Part shown: piece after piece, positions 22,303 through 36,122 of the stretch | How positions within the stretch are numbered: position 1 is the stretch's first letter | Layout of the letters: each line of letters starts with the position of its first letter | Assembly: GCA_003427395.1 (NCBI GenBank) | Contig: BFEA01000014.1 | Location: 1,172,076 to 1,236,075 of the forward strand | Reading direction: 5' to 3' | DNA from: Chara braunii | Taxonomy: Eukaryota > Streptophyta > Charophyceae > Charales > Characeae | DNA: 64,000 nt | The notes under the pieces: generated by a model | Databases searched by the model: none | Seen by the model: only the letters and a program-made list of their open reading frames with translations | What the model was told of the DNA's origin: nothing | Made by a program: the position numbers and the translations under genes

Positions 22303-23735
22303 ACAACGTGGGACTTCGCTTGTCCAGGTGTTTGTGTGTGTTGAAGACTAAGTGTGTGTACACAGTCGTGTGCATGGCCTTGGTTGCAAGTGTCTATGGA
22401 TGCTGAATTCTTCGCTGTCCGAGAGTCTATGGATGTATGGTTGGTTGAGGACTGAGTGATCATTGATCATCCTTGTCGTCATCTTGTCTGCGCATGTGGA
22501 TGCGAGGTGGATTGTGTGGGCTTTCGGCTGTCTACGTGGATGTATGAGTATGATGGTGCCTTTTTGCCCCAACTAATTGTTCGATCCCTGCGCCGAGTGC
22601 GCGTGCGAGGTCGCTGCCTGCCCGTTTTCCACTCACCCACCTCTTTGCGCACATGTGCAACATGTCAAATCTTGCGATCACCTTGAGTGTGTGTTCGCTC
22701 AGATGACCAGGGACATTGGGCGTGAGTGTTAAGTTGTACTGCCCGATCTCCCTGTCTCCCAACCATCACCATTTTGTTCAAGGTGCTAATTTTGACTAGA
22801 GTCATCCTGTGCTAATTTGCTTGCCTCGTGATTGGGTGTCAGGTCTGGGTTGGAACAAGTTCAGAATTGTATGGAGTCGAGGTTTGCTAACTTCAGCGTG
22901 AGCGAGGGTAATTGCCTATGCTCGAATCTCGCATCGATCCACCATAGCGACCTTCCCCCTTTTTTGATCACACACTAAGATGAACTTTACCGCGACGTGG
23001 ATGTGGAGAGGATGCTGCCGACCGATCATATTCACTTCTACAACTCGTTGAAGGTGTGTCATATAGAGGGAGTGGGATTTGTAATGATTGATCGGTTTTC
23101 TTCCTCCTCGTTGATATTGCGATACATTGATCTGACCGGCAATTGATCTGACCTTGCTTCCCTGATCTGTTGTGCACGCCATGAGGAAGCCTCAATTTAT
23201 ATGTCGCTGGTGTCGACTCCGAAACAGTTGGTGCTGGAGTACGAAGGGTCATCCCAATTCCCGGACCTTTCCGACAAGCGGATCCGTTTCCAACAAAGTT
23301 CCGGGACCCAGTACCTTCGCTCCCACCACCTTCGATGATGAGGATTCCGATCGATCCAATGGGCGACATGACTTTGACGCGTAGGGCGTCTCATTTCTCC
23401 TTGGTCCCTACGAAGTGGGTGGCGTGAATCTGGCATAGATTATGCGTTAATTATGTTTCTTCTACGGGGTTTTATATTTCTTTCACAGATAGGATTGGGT
23501 TTTTGTGTGTCTGTCCTTGAGTCAAAGGGGCAAAATTTTGAGGTTGTCTGACATTTCTCCCTCTCAATTTCTGTAGTTTGTAAGTTATCCCTGTCGGTCA
23601 ATGTTTCCCGAAGAGCCCTCGGATCTAAAGGGACAAACCCAGTTTCACCCAGGTGGTTCAATCCCCTGCCCAAAATCCTCAACAAAGCTCCACCTACTTT
23701 AATCAATGCTCCCACAGGTAGGGGACGTTGCGCGA
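22303..23735. other. No gene seen
   Basis: Sequence with scattered GTGTG runs and short open frames only. No recognisable domain on either strand. Confidence 0.4.
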
Positions 23736-25209
23736 TGTCGAGCGCACCGGTCCCGCGCAGGGCGGGACCCTCCCATCCGCGTCACGCATGAGTTTGTCAT
23801 AATCGCGAATACTTAAACGGAGTTTCCGCAAGCTGCTCCGGCCCAGTGCGCCAGCCACACCTCTTGCGAGCCCCTCCGATAGGATAGGGCCAACCCGAGG
23901 TACAACTTACCTCCACCTGCGAGAGTTGTCACCTCCCTTCGGTGGGCGTATCCCCGTCGAGCTACCAATCCACAGTACGAAAGCTAATAAGTTGCAATCG
24001 CAGAGGAGGACCACTCGAGGGTATTTCTCGTACGTTGTAGCATAGGGGGTATGCGAGGTCTCACGCCTCTATCGGACCCACACGCGAACCGACGCACTGG
24101 GGGGCTGAAGTCCCAAGCACTACTCGTCGTCGGTCGACTAGGACGCTTCCCACTCACTACGCGTTACACCGCACTAAGAATATAAATTCAAAACACACGC
24201 GCACACACACAGAACAACATAACATAAACAATCCTAGTTCCTTCAGTAGCCATCATGAATCCCATAACCTTCTGATGCGAAAATCGGATAGGCGACATGC
24301 GATAAACTTAGTATAAAACCGCCCGGACGTTAGGCCTTCTCAAACAGTCGCCATGATGGTGTACTTTGTAGTACCTAAAAATCATGTGGTCCTCGATAAT
24401 CTCGAGGGTCGCATTCGACACTCAAGTGTCGGTTGACATGCGCCTTGAGGGGTTAATCTCTCGATGCTCGACAACCTCCAAGTGCGGTTGAGAGCCACAC
24501 CCTCTTCTGCACCCTGCGGAGAGTGGGTGGTACACAGGTTCATATTTGTGGTGACAATCGTCTCTTATCGCCCCGGAGACCAGCTCTATCATCCAGGGTC
24601 TAGAGAGAAGTCAAGGGGTTTGACTTTGACGGCTGCCACGGACTCCAACGTCGAACTATAAAAATTAACAAGCAAAATCAATCAGAAAAAATAATCAATC
24701 ATCCCGATACACATACATCAAATCAGAATTCGAGATAAAATAAAAAGAAAGGGAAACATAAACCCATCAGGTATGTAGATCGTGTGACATATGGTTGTCA
24801 TTCTCACTGCCTCTAGAGTAAGACTCGTACATATCTCCCAAGGCACTAACCTGTATAAAACACAGGCACAAACGAACGTCACATTGTCATACATCAATAT
24901 GGCCAACTTTACTGTTTTATGTAAATCACACCGTGCCTCACAGACTCAAACCCCATCCATTAAAAGAAGTCCGGTTAAAACCCTCAAAGACACATACGAA
25001 ATCTCAGGTTTAAGGCATCAAGTTGAGGTACAGGTATAAGCAAAGTTGTGTCGTGAGCCGACTAAGTCGGTGATCAATCAACCGACCTGTCATCTGTGAT
25101 AACAGAAGATGATCCTCGTGGGATCAAGTTGAAACTAACCTAAATATTGAATCGAATCAATCAAGAGGACATGTAACACAAGACAGACCAATTCGCAAGT
25201 TTGATTATC

Positions 25210-25940
25210 AGTGCGTTCTCACTCAAGATTCTCCTGATAACTAAGTCTAAGTCTACCACTAAACCAGTGTCCAAGAAAAGGTCGACCTACGTCAGAATCT
25301 CCTCTATGCACAGTGGATTGCCAAAAATTGCCGCCTGTCAAAATATAATCTATCTCCTTCAAACTAAGAAAATTTGGTAGCGCTTCTCGTAGGAAAAATA
25401 TCTTTTCAGAATTCATATTAACTCAAATACGAAAAGCTGAAATAATTATCGACTCTAGAAAGTTAAATTTTGTCTAACTCTCTGAATTAGTAAAAATTGG
25501 GGCAGCATCTCCCTTAGAAAAGTAGACTTTCCAGATTTATACTAAGTCAGATAAGGACTCAGTACAAGACTTGAGTTATTCTAAGACAAAAATTTTAACC
25601 AACCTCTTAGATTTGTATAAATTTCGGCAGCTCTTCCCATAGAGAAAGTAGTTTTTCAAAATTTATACAAAGCTAAGTTCAGAATCTAAAAATAACTTTG
25701 ACTTCCCACGTTTCAATTTTGTCTAACTCTCTGAATTAGCAAAAATTTGGGCAACACTCCCTTGAGAAAATGAGACTTTCCAGATTTTTACTAAGCCATA
25801 TATAAAATTTAGGTAAATTGAACTTTGAAAAGTCCTAATCTGACTAACTCCTTGGTTTTGTAGGAATTTTGGCAGCGTTTCCTGTAAAGAAAGTAACTTA
25901 CTAAGATTTATACAAGACCAAGTATAATAAATGATCCTAC
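25210..25940 (-). repeat. Element A, secondary hairpin array
   Basis: Tandem units of about 120-130 bp, each centred on a GGCAGC or GGCAAC core next to a small inverted repeat and ending in TTAGACAAAA-type or CTAACT sequence. It is the minus-strand counterpart of 38575-39170, 41885-42460 and 47765-48345. Two subtypes alternate: one with CCCGTAGAGAAAGT and one with CCCTTAGAAAAGT or TTGAGAAAATGAG. Confidence 0.7.
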
Positions 25941-26205
25941 AAATGCGAGAATTGACCTAAATAAAAAAAGTTAGCTCATAAAATGCAGAATTTGAAACTA
26001 ACTCTTATAGCTCTAGCATGTGGCGAGCATTTAAAGCAACTACCTATCAACTGAAACTCAGACTAAGTAGTAGTCTTGCTCAGCCACATGCAAGGTCAAA
26101 CCACAAAGGTAAGTACTCTCACCAGCCAAAAATTAATCTTATCAAACAATAGTTCGTAGTTTTTCAATGATTTATCCCTTACACCTTACTTACATAAAAC
26201 GTAAA

Positions 26206-26880
26206 GTTAGACCATCCAATCTTATGGAAACATGTCTAGCTCAGCCATTGAATATACATAAACACAGGGCACTACAACTTTTCTCTTCTTTGGGCATATG
26301 ACTAGGTTGTCGAGCCTAGTCACCCTGAACTGTTTAAGCATCAAAGTTATACATCATTATCTGCACTTTGTCTTTTAAGGTAGCATATGATTGAACCGAT
26401 CATCTTAGATCAAGGTTCAGCTTGTCCCTTCTTACCACAAGTTTATTCTTAATCCATACTCTTTTCAGTTGGTGATAGGGTGTAGTCAAATCATCCAACT
26501 TTATAGAAACATGTCTGACTAGCCTGTTCATAAGTAAAATAGTATAAAGGTATAAACAAGTTTATCTTTCTGGTTCTATCATGTGCGTGGCTTCACACCA
26601 GACTTCCCAATCTTATGGGAACCTGTCCAGTTCTTCGTATGATCCTGCCACAGAATAAACAAGAAGAAACCAATAAACATCAGAAATTTAAATGAAGTAA
26701 GGCAAGCAAACCATCCAATCTTATGGAACTCTGCTTGGTCCCTGAAAAGGTCAATCACAGGCAACCCTTGCAAGTCAGAGTAACCATACCACCCAATCTT
26801 CTGGAAATTTATCTGGTCCTCCGAGCAATCAAAAATAAGCATAGCACTGAGCCCTCCGAACTTATTGAGACTATCTCAGC
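26206..26880 (-). repeat. Element A, main hairpin array
   Basis: At least six hairpins in minus orientation. Examples in plus-strand bases are GTTAGAC/GTCTAGC (26206-26212 with 26234-26240), GACTAGG/CCTAGTC (26300-26306 with 26315-26321), TAGTCA/TGACTA (26483-26488 with 26516-26521), CAAGC/GCTTG (26703-26707 with 26733-26737) and CTGAG/CTCAG (26847-26851 with 26875-26879). On the minus strand most loops are variants of TGTTTCCATAAGATTGGATG. Confidence 0.8.
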
Positions 26881-27179
26881 CTTTGGTTGACCTAGTCAAA
26901 GGCAGGCAATACCACCTTTCTCCCACCTTTCCCCCAGATGTAAACCTTTTTCACAATCTGCCTTCAGTCAAACAACAAAAATAAAACTGATCTTGCACAA
27001 ACATTCATTTACTTGAGTCTGGTTTGTGTCCTGAAAAGTCAAACTTAAAATCAAGGTAGGGACGCACACAATTTACTCGATCAAACTGTAGACGGATGTA
27101 CAAATAAGGCTTGTAACTGTGTTTATAGAAGGAAGATGAAGTTTTACCTCTTAGTTTCTCTGCCTCCATAACTCCTCCT

Positions 27180-27467
27180 AACAACCATTTCGTCAAAACG
27201 GACAAATTATATTTTTGGAACGAAATTAAATTAAGTTTTTGGACCGAAATCCGGTCGAAATTCTTGGTTTCTGGGGCTCCGGCGTTCCTAGAATACCGGA
27301 CCCCCTAGATGTATCTGATCGCAGCTTGAGACCTGATACATCTAGGGGGTCCGACGTTCTAGGAACGCCGGATAGGAGCCAAAATTTTGGACCGGATTTC
27401 AGCCCAAAAACTCAATTATAATTTCATTCAAAAAATATAATATGTCTGTTTTTACGAAATGGTTGTT
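27180..27467. mobile_element. Long-hairpin MITE inserted in element A
   Basis: A 288-bp foldback with ends AACAACCATTTCGT and ACGAAATGGTTGTT. The arms stay complementary for about 70 bp, and a second near-perfect stem at the centre pairs 27279-27315 with 27335-27371 around a short loop. The empty site is seen in C, D and B (near 37325, 46588 and 32710), where CTCAGGAGGAGTT is uninterrupted. Here the sequence jumps from CTCCTCCT to GAGTTCTGG. No clear target duplication longer than 1-2 bp is visible. The double-stem transcript would resemble an miRNA or siRNA precursor. Confidence 0.88.
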
Positions 27468-30434
27468 TTTTGAGTTCTGGCAGAGCTCCCGCAATCGGTG
27501 GGCAGACTCCCCACAAAGTCTTGTTGTGGCCCTACGGGTTGCAATCCCGTCTTCCGCCTTCCTCTCGTAACCAAGATTAGACTTAGAGTGAAAAGGGCAG
27601 AAGGAAGGGTTGCAGACTCTCGAGATAAAGGAGGGGGACAAACTCAACTCTCAGGAGAGGGCCTTGAAACCTTCGTGCGCCTGAGGGCCCCGTAATGGTG
27701 GCTAAAACCCGCAGCAACTTGGTCAAACTTAAGTAAAATTGCCTATTGTTGACCCTGTGACAACCTTCTAATTCTTTGGAGAGACCCCCTTCGCAACTTG
27801 ATCACTCTCCCTTTGTTGAATTGTCGTTCTAAAAAATTGATAAGTCGTTAGCACGCCCTCGCACTCTATTCGAGTGGCAGGCGAAAACACAGCAAACTCA
27901 ACAACTCAGTAAAAGCACGACGCGCTCAGCAACCATGTGCAGCAACAAGGCACCGTAGGAATACACAACGCCGAACACAACAAACCGTTGCGGTTGTGTA
28001 CATCATACACAGTCGCTACCTCCACTCAACAACAATGACATAGTCCAACCTGCAGTATCAGTAACAACAGAGCACACAACAATGGTGCAATAAAAGTGCA
28101 AGAACTAACTTCTCCAATCTGACAACAACACCAAAGCAACATCTTCGTTTGAATAGACCAGCGGCATGCTCACAGTAAACTTCACGGTTTAATAGTAAGC
28201 AGTTGATTTAAGCCACAACAACTGAAACACCGACACTCATCGAATCGAGGAAGAATTCTCATTCTGTCGATCCTTGTTATGCCTGAACCTGGCGAGTCTC
28301 AGAGCGACCATGCACCACTCTAAGGCAAGCCTAACAGTCCATGTTTGACCTTTCTTTCCCCCTCCTCCGATCTGGCCCTCATTGAGGGAACCCATAGGTC
28401 TATGCATGAGTGACACCGTCAGAGGCAGAACAAACCGATCCCAAATACTCAGCAGGATCCAAGCAGTCCAAACAGTAACAACAACTTCGACGATGACCCC
28501 AAGTAAAAATGACAACTACCTTTCGCAAATGATCCTAGCCACCGACTCGGCCAGGTTCACCCTAAGTTGGGAGAAAGGGGATCACGACCGAGATTGATAG
28601 AGGCGAGTGTGAGGGAGAAAGTGACGATGTACTTAGATCCGAACAGGAGCAACATCTTGTTGAAGATCTGTAGTACCCAAACCCCGAGATGAAAATAGCA
28701 ATAGACTGTTAGTTGTGCCAGTCTGGAACGATCAGCAACCGAGACTGCAGGCACAACAATCCTTCGAGAACTTGAAGTCACTAGCAGTGGCAAACCCGCT
28801 TCTCCTCCTCGTCGATCTTATTCCCAATACCGATAGCACTGCAGTCGGTCGTAGATATGGTCAGACGGCTCCTCGTCGCCCTGTATTCGAGCTCACGTCC
28901 ACAATCCAACAATTGCAAGCATACGCCAGCTAAGCAGCCCGCCAACATGCGCAGCGAGAAGGAATCTTCTACAAGAATGGAGACATGCACTACTTTCCAG
29001 TCGTGTTTGATCCCAGTTTGGCACTATGGCTCAACTTTTGGTTCCTCCCACATGGCTTGCCTTCGGTGGGAAGTACTCCTCACTCCTTTTAAACTCGTTC
29101 AATCTCATCCCCTACTGATTGCCTCTGGTTCGTACTTCTCCCTCGTCTTCCGTGCTCCTCGACACCTCTCTCTATGGTAGCGGCCCACTGCTCGTAATGC
29201 ACTTGAAGAGGGTGCACGTCCGGATTTGGCCTGCTTCCACCCGATTAGCTCGCAGGAGATTCAGCGCCAGCAATCGATCAACAATACTGAGATAAAAATG
29301 ATGATGGCTTGGATGACAATGACTGTCAGTGATACCAGCTTGGTTGAAACCAGGATCAATGATGTCGGTCGCGATGACGATGTCGGGGCGAATGCCCTTA
29401 CAAGGGTATCCGCCTTGTTTTTTTTGCAAGTGACATGAAATAGGTTTGGTTTAAAGTTTAAGTATTCCACGCGGGGCGCGGCTGCGTTCGTGATTTACGT
29501 CAGGGTGGATGGTTGACTAGAGAAGAGAGTGTGTGGGCACGCAGACTTAAGACGCGCGCGATCTGTTTTTCGTTTGATGATCGTGAAAGTCGGCGTTAGT
29601 CGCCGACCAGATCTTTTATTTCTGATCAAACTAGGGTGAAAAAGATTATGTCTCACTGATTGATATGCTTGCCTGCGACCCATGCGCACGTGCGGAGAAC
29701 GCCATCGGCAACGAGGAGGTTTTGAAGTGTTTTCAGTACGCCCGCGTGTCGCGTGGTGTCCACTTATTTAGGCTTCCGTCAGAGATATACCCAGATTTGG
29801 GCCTAGCACTAGCGATTACGACGTCCGGTTTTCATCAAAGAGATTTAAGGATCGAGACTAGGCGGCGACGACGCGGGAATATCAGAGTGGCGCGAGGGGG
29901 CCTGACGGGGCTATCCCCCTTGGTTTGGCCATCGGTGGCGTCCGATCGGTGGTGACATTTTCTAAATAATTTATTTTAGCGTTGTATTTCTATTACTTTT
30001 TATGCTCCGGCGTGCTGTTGACTTGGACGCGATGTCGGATTTAATGGTCGTTACGACAGTCAAGGACCTAGAGTGCACGCCTCGTTTCACGGGTCCGCGT
30101 GTTCCGGATGCTGCCGAAAGTTGTCTATCACGCCGTTGTTGAGAACAGGGCACGGTCAGGGCTTGAGTTTGTAATTGCACTTGAGGCAAAAGGATCGGTA
30201 ATGCTGAATGTATACGACCTACGTTTTGGGCCCGGTGAGGTTGTGTGGGGGTGTGTTGTATTCGCAAGGTGGTCTGAAGTGCGACCACGAACTGTTTTCG
30301 TGACCGCGCTGAAGTTACCTCGTTATAGTATTTCGGGGAACTCTGTAGCAGTCACATCCATGCTCAAGCCTCCAACGAAGGAACATGTGGGAGATGCACC
30401 GACCAGCAGGGGCGATATCTGCTGTAGCGGGTGG

Positions 30435-30530
30435 GTGGTACCAGCCAGGGGCTAGCCGGTAGCATCAGGACCAAGCTTCTTCGATCGGCCAAGCGCTAGC
30501 CGGTAGTATCAGGGCCGGGCTTCTTCAAAA
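30435..30530 (+). repeat. 48-bp tandem duplication in element B
   Basis: The unit containing GCTAGCCGGTAGCATCAGG and CTTCTTCGA-type sequence occurs twice in succession (about 30444 and 30491). Confidence 0.65.
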
Positions 30531-31459
30531 GACCAGTCGCGGTGCCTCCCCTCTGGTCCCCTCCCCCTATGAGCATCAGTAGTATCCGCTCAGGGCCGTT
30601 CAAGGGACTCGAAGAGGGCCAGCGGTATAGCTCAAAGTAGCGGGCAGTGAGTCTGGCCCGGCAGCAGCGAGCGGAGCAACAGCGCAAGCGGGCATCGAGC
30701 ATTGAGGCGGCGAAGGGAGTTCGAGCGACAGCGGGTGCAACACTGGTACTGTGCTAGCGAGCGGGGCGCCGCAGAGGAGGCTTGCAGTAGGGCACGAGAA
30801 GGTACGAAGGTCGCAAAAGAGGAAAGTCGAGAAGAGGATGAACGAACCTGGTTGGGGTTTTGTGCCAGGTACAGCCATAGTAGAGATGGTGGAAACACCA
30901 ACTGAGCGCAACTGTGAGTGGGATTGTTTGCCCGATCCTTCGGGGAATCGGGCGGGGAAACACATGAGATATGGGTGTTGAAGAATATCGAAATCGATTC
31001 CGAAGTTGGTTTGAATGGAGGATTAGTAGAAATGGGGTTAGGAGGAAAATGACGTGTGCGGAGCTGCAGCGATGGTGGAGATGGAAGGGAGTGTTTATCA
31101 CCAAACTCAGCCGATTCTCCACGAAATCGGTTGAGGAAAGAAGTTTTCTGGGGTTTTTGGGTAGTGCGAGTTGATTGACGGGCTCAAATCCACGAAGCGT
31201 GGAATGATGTGGGCACTACGATCTGTATAAGCTACGCTAGGGGGGATAATTTCATTTTGATACAAAGATGGCGATGTATTTTTTCCATGTTCAAGGCTAA
31301 ATTCAGCCCTTTCGTTTTTCCTCGTCCCCCCCCTCACAAGCCGCACATCATAACCATCGTTAGCATACAACAGTCAACCGAAGTCGTTACTCCCGAGAGA
31401 ATGAATAAACTTGACCGTATGGAAGGACCAGGCACGAAGAGTTGAGGAATTGGGGGAGT

Positions 31460-31464
<5 letters not shown>

Positions 31465-31522
<58 letters not shown>

Positions 31523-31530
31523 AGAGAGAG
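31465..31530. repeat. (AG)n microsatellite
   Basis: A nearly pure AG tract inside element B; serine/leucine frames on the minus strand derive from it. Confidence 0.95.
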
Positions 31531-34500
31531 TAGAAGAGAGTTGGGATAGTATACCGCCTTCTACTCGTTGTCGTGTCCTGGTGATCGAGGCTCTGACCGA
31601 GCTCATCATAGTCACCACAGGTGAGGCGGATCACTCTCTCCATCGGAGTTGTAAGGGGAGTGCATCACTGAGAGAGAGGTGCGAGGATTTATCCTCGCCC
31701 GAATGGTGAGGTAAGAGATGGTGGGCAGCCAGTGACCAGCTACACCTACCTGCTCATATCGGGGGTAGAGTTGGCTGGAGTAGCACGGGTTGTAGGCGGT
31801 TGATGCAAGTGTTCTAAGAAGAAGCCCGGTAAAGACATAAATTTTGGCACTAACATGAACACGAACTGTGTGAGCAAGGCCTATCCGCTCCTCAACAGGC
31901 CTACCTCAGTTTAAAATTGCAGTACGAGTGTGGGCTGCGAGAGTATGAACTTGGTCATGACTGCAACCAAGTGTGTTGCGGACAACGGAGCCGTGTTGCG
32001 GGAGGACGAGCGAGGAAATGGGCCACGAGGGTTGCAGATTCACCAGTTTGGCCAAAAACGCTGCCCACCGCACAACCGAAAGAGTGAGAGACAGGCTGCG
32101 AGCTTGGTAATTCACCTGTTGGTCGATGTGCCGCTCACCCTGCCGGCTGAAGTTGCGGCAAGCTAGCTGGAAGGGGGTTGCTGATCTGTTTGGTTGTTGG
32201 AGTACCACCTATTCCACCAACCTGCGCACGCGAAGAGGCTACTAGTAGCCGTGAGAGTGCGGACCTAGCTGTCAGTCGGTGCACTCCTTCGCCCCATCGG
32301 ACAAGGTGGCTGGATGTGAGCCACGAAGTTGCGAGTTTGCCCATAGTTAACGAATTTGGGGTTACTAGCTTGGCGGGTTGACTAAGTCCTTTGAAGGGGG
32401 GGATTGCTGCGAGTTGGGAAGTAGTCAGGGAGTCAACGATTGAAAGTTTGACCTAGTTGACCAAGCGGCTACACCGGGTTGGCTGCCATTGCGGGGCCCT
32501 TAGGCGAGTCAAGGACGCAAGGCCCTCCCGGGCGAGTCTGAGGGCACCTCTCTTGTATCTTAGAGTCTTAATCCTTCTTCTTCTTCCCTTCTTACTCTAA
32601 GTCTAGTCTAGTTCTGAGAGGAAGGCGACAGGCGGGATTGCAACCCGTAGGATCACAGCAGGACTCAGTGGGGAGTCAGCCCACCGATTGAGGGAGCTCT
32701 GCCGGAACTCAGGAGGAGTTCTGGAGGCAGGGAACTGGGAGGTAACCCTTGCTTTCCCTCTATAAACTCGATTATAACCCCTATCTGTATTCCTTATTGT
32801 GTTTTGACTGAGGACACTAAGTGCATCCCTACTTTGACTTCCAGTTTGACTTTCAGGATATGATCCGGACTAAGTAAAAGAATGTACGTGTAATGTCAGT
32901 TTCAGTTTCATTGTTTGAGTGAAAGCAAATTATGGGATTGCATTTGGGGGAAGGATGGGAGGGAGGCAGTATTGCTTGTTTGGTTGGGTGTATCACGGGC
33001 TGGGCAAATCTCCATAAGTTTGGGGAGGCCCTGTGTCAGTGCGAATACCCTTACAAGGGTATCCGCCCTGATTTTTGCAAATGACAGAAAATAAGTTTGG
33101 TTTAAAGGTTAAGCATAACGCGCGAGGGCGCGACTGCGTCTGGGGTTTACGTTGTCAGATGGTTGACTAGAGTAGAGAGTGTGTGGGCGCACAGATTGAA
33201 GGCGCGCGTAATCTCTTTTCTTTTTTATGATTGTGAAAAGCGGCGTTGGTTGCCGGCCAGATTTTATTTCTGATTAAACTAGGATTTCAAAGATTGTCTC
33301 TTGATGGGGTGCTTGCTTGTGACTCACGCGTACGTACGGAGGACGACGTCGATGGAGGCACTGATCTATGTAGCCACGTGGTGGACGCGGAAGGTTGACG
33401 ACGGTGAGGTTGGTTGATAGGTCGATGGGTGATTTTGAAACATTTCGGTAGATCTGCACGTCGTGCGGTATCCGTTTTAATTAGGTGTCCGTCAAACACT
33501 AAACCCAACCTTGGGCGTAGCGCTATTGGCTACGATGTCGAACTTTTCAACAGGGAGGTTTAGGGATCGAGGTGAACAAGCGTAGGCGCGGGAGCATGGG
33601 AGTGGTGTGAAGGAACTGTGGGGTTGAGGGCCCGATGGGGCTATCCCCGTTTGTTTTGCCGTCGGCAGCGTTCGAACAGTGCTAGTGGGTTCTTTTTCCT
33701 CGATTCGTCATATTCTGACGATTAAAACTTTCTAAATATTTTATTTTTCACCGTCGTATTATCATTTTTTATTTTTAATGCATTGGCGTTCCTTGACTTG
33801 GGCGCGGCGCTGGATTTAGAGATCGTCACGGCGGTCGAGGATCTTGAGCGCGCTCCTCTTTGTGTTGACCTCCGAGTTCCTGTATGTTCGGGATATTTAG
33901 GAGGCGCGTGATAAGCCCATAAGCGGGAAGGAGCCTCAAAGGCGGGGACATTCGGCGAATGTGTCGTTCGCCAACCGCTGACTGTTGCAAGAGGGGCTTG
34001 AGTACACATGCCATCTGGGCCAGAGGAGCCAGGCTACGACCCAGGGCACAGTGGGGGGCTGCGTAGCCGTATCGAAGTGCCCAGCTGGCCTGTGGAGCCT
34101 TCTCCGCCTCGACCTTCAAAGTTCTCATTGGAGTATTTGCTACTACTGCCAAGACCTGCATCGGGGCTTGCTTACGTGAGGTCATGCTATAGGCCGTAGC
34201 GGGCCCACGACTTTGACTCGAGGATGATTCGTGAGTGGGTTGGTCGTTGTGAACCTGAAAGGGGGGTAAACTCTGCCGAGACAGGGCGGGCCAGTGGAAA
34301 CTCCAGTGGAAATTTGCAGTGGCACTGCGGCAAGTTGACTAGTCGGGCTTAGGTATAGGCGGGGGAGGCTGTGGAGATAGTCTGCCGAACAACGTCGGAC
34401 TTACGTATAGGCGGTAAAACACTGAGCGGACTGGCTCCGACTTCGCAGTCTGCCTTAGGATAGTTGAAGGCGTTCTTCTTCGAATCGCTAAGGGGACGGT

Positions 34501-36122
34501 CGTCACCGAGCGCTGCTAACCTCGAGGAGAGGATCAGGGGTGCAGTCGACGAAGGGGGTGTTGGGAACGAGGAGACTCGGGCCATAGTAATAGTTGGGCG
34601 TTGCGCTAAGAGCAGTGACATACGCTGAGGCTGTGCAGCGAGGCGGAGGCAACAGGTTTGATGCTTAGCAAAAGCAAGTAAACCTGGACGAGGAGCTACG
34701 CTGGGTGCGTGGAAAAAAGTTAAGCGAGCCATGGCGGAAGTGGGAACGAGCAGGAGGAAGCAGAGAATGTGAAAACCCACCCAATCCTTGATGACAGTAG
34801 GCAGGGGAAGATATGAAAGAGGTGTTTCAATGGTAGGCGAATATGATTATGCAGTTAGTTTTAGAAGAAGGTTAGTAGGGTAGAAGGTAGAAGAAGAAAG
34901 AGCCACACGGAAGATGGCGGACGTGAAGAAGGAGGGAAATGGAAAAACACATATTTCACTCGTTTCTAGATGAAATCGAGCGAGGGAGGACTCATAACGG
35001 AGGTTTTAGGTCATGGCAACCTCATTTCTGAGCTCAGACTTAGAAGAAAGGCGATGAAGAAAAAATCAGTAGAAAAAATAACTGCGCTGAAGTATCCAGG
35101 AGGAAAAGGAGGAAACGAATGGGAGTAAGAATCTGCCTACTCGGTCGTCTCTCGACCGTGCTTGACAAGTAGAGGTTCTAGGGAAGGGCGAATCCCATGA
35201 TGAAGGCGGATTCGGCGTTAGAGCGATAGATTCCACAGTAAAGGGAGTAGGGGCTGCGTGAGAGGGCAGAGGCTATGAGAAGAGGGATGAACCTACCTGG
35301 ATTCAGCGGCAAATCCATTGTGATTTTGCTCACCCCATGAATCGAGAAAGCGAGGAGCCAGATGCGGGGTTGGTGACTTACCTCTTGGCGGACGCATAAT
35401 CGGGGCAACGATGGAAGTAACGTGAGGAGAGCCGCGATTTGGAGACTTACCTGTCAGTCAGGCGCTCGTCTATCGGTCGTTGGAGGAGGAAGACCCCAGC
35501 AACAAACTCATTCCCAGATCGTTCAGGTTGCTGAGTAGTAGGGTGGCTGTGTATGCCTGACGACCGTGGCTGCGAACATCCTCCTCTAAAGCCCTTTGTT
35601 GTGCAAGTGATATGCTCGGAAAAGAGGGGATGCATCAGCGCTAGCACTGACGAGTTTACTCTGCCAGGGACGCGGTGCTCAGAATCGATGGTACTTATTG
35701 ACGGCTGCTGTTGTCAAAACTGGCCATTATTGTGTCCAGAGGAGCAGTAGTGTTCGAACCAAGGAAATGTATTTTCGGAAGTTGTTGTTGCTATCCACTT
35801 TCTTAAATTGTTATTGTACCCTTGCGGAGTACAGTGATTGCCGCATGTTGAGTTGAGGTTGATGTTGGGACAGTCAAGACGAGTACATTGTTGTGCACCT
35901 TCTGAGACTATACGTCATAGTGTATTTCATGACAAAGAACCGTGTGTGTGGGTGTGCGACTGCTGAAAGGTGAGACTGCAACTGTTGTATCCGTACAGCC
36001 AGATGTATACAGTTGACTTGATAATTCATTCCGTCCGCTTTTGCTCAACTTCCACATACGGTAGCTACGTGTGTCATACTTCACTCAGCTCCTACTGTCT
36101 TTGATAACACCTGGGTAGAGCA

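Larger units (their letters stand above)
23736..29380 (-). mobile_element. Hairpin-array element A, 3' part (outermost, minus strand)
   Basis: Reverse-complement homologue of elements C and D. On the plus strand it opens with TGTCGAGCGCACCGG, the complement of the 3' terminus (GCGCTCGACA). A GC-rich 3' module follows to about 24460. Then come the AT-rich hairpin region (24460-27150), the conserved block with GCAATCGGTGGG near 27490, and 5'-half sequence to 29380. There it is cut by element B; the matching remainder resumes near 50796. No reading frame of plausible coding character is present. A MITE is inserted at 27180-27467. Confidence 0.75.
29381..33033 (+). mobile_element. Hairpin-array element B, 5' part
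   Basis: It starts TGTCGGGGCGAATGCCCTTA and follows the 5' module of C and D collinearly: the palindrome near 29391-29408, GTGTGTGGGC, a GGGGCTATCCCC block near 29907, and hairpins GCCCGAT/ATCGGGC (30930-30953) and CTCAGCCGATT/AATCGGTTGAG (31106-31135). It reaches the conserved TTGCAACCCG block near 32640 and the first main-array hairpin near 33001-33030, where element C interrupts it. B continues at 40921. Open frames here are short and unrelated between copies, so it is non-coding. Confidence 0.8.
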
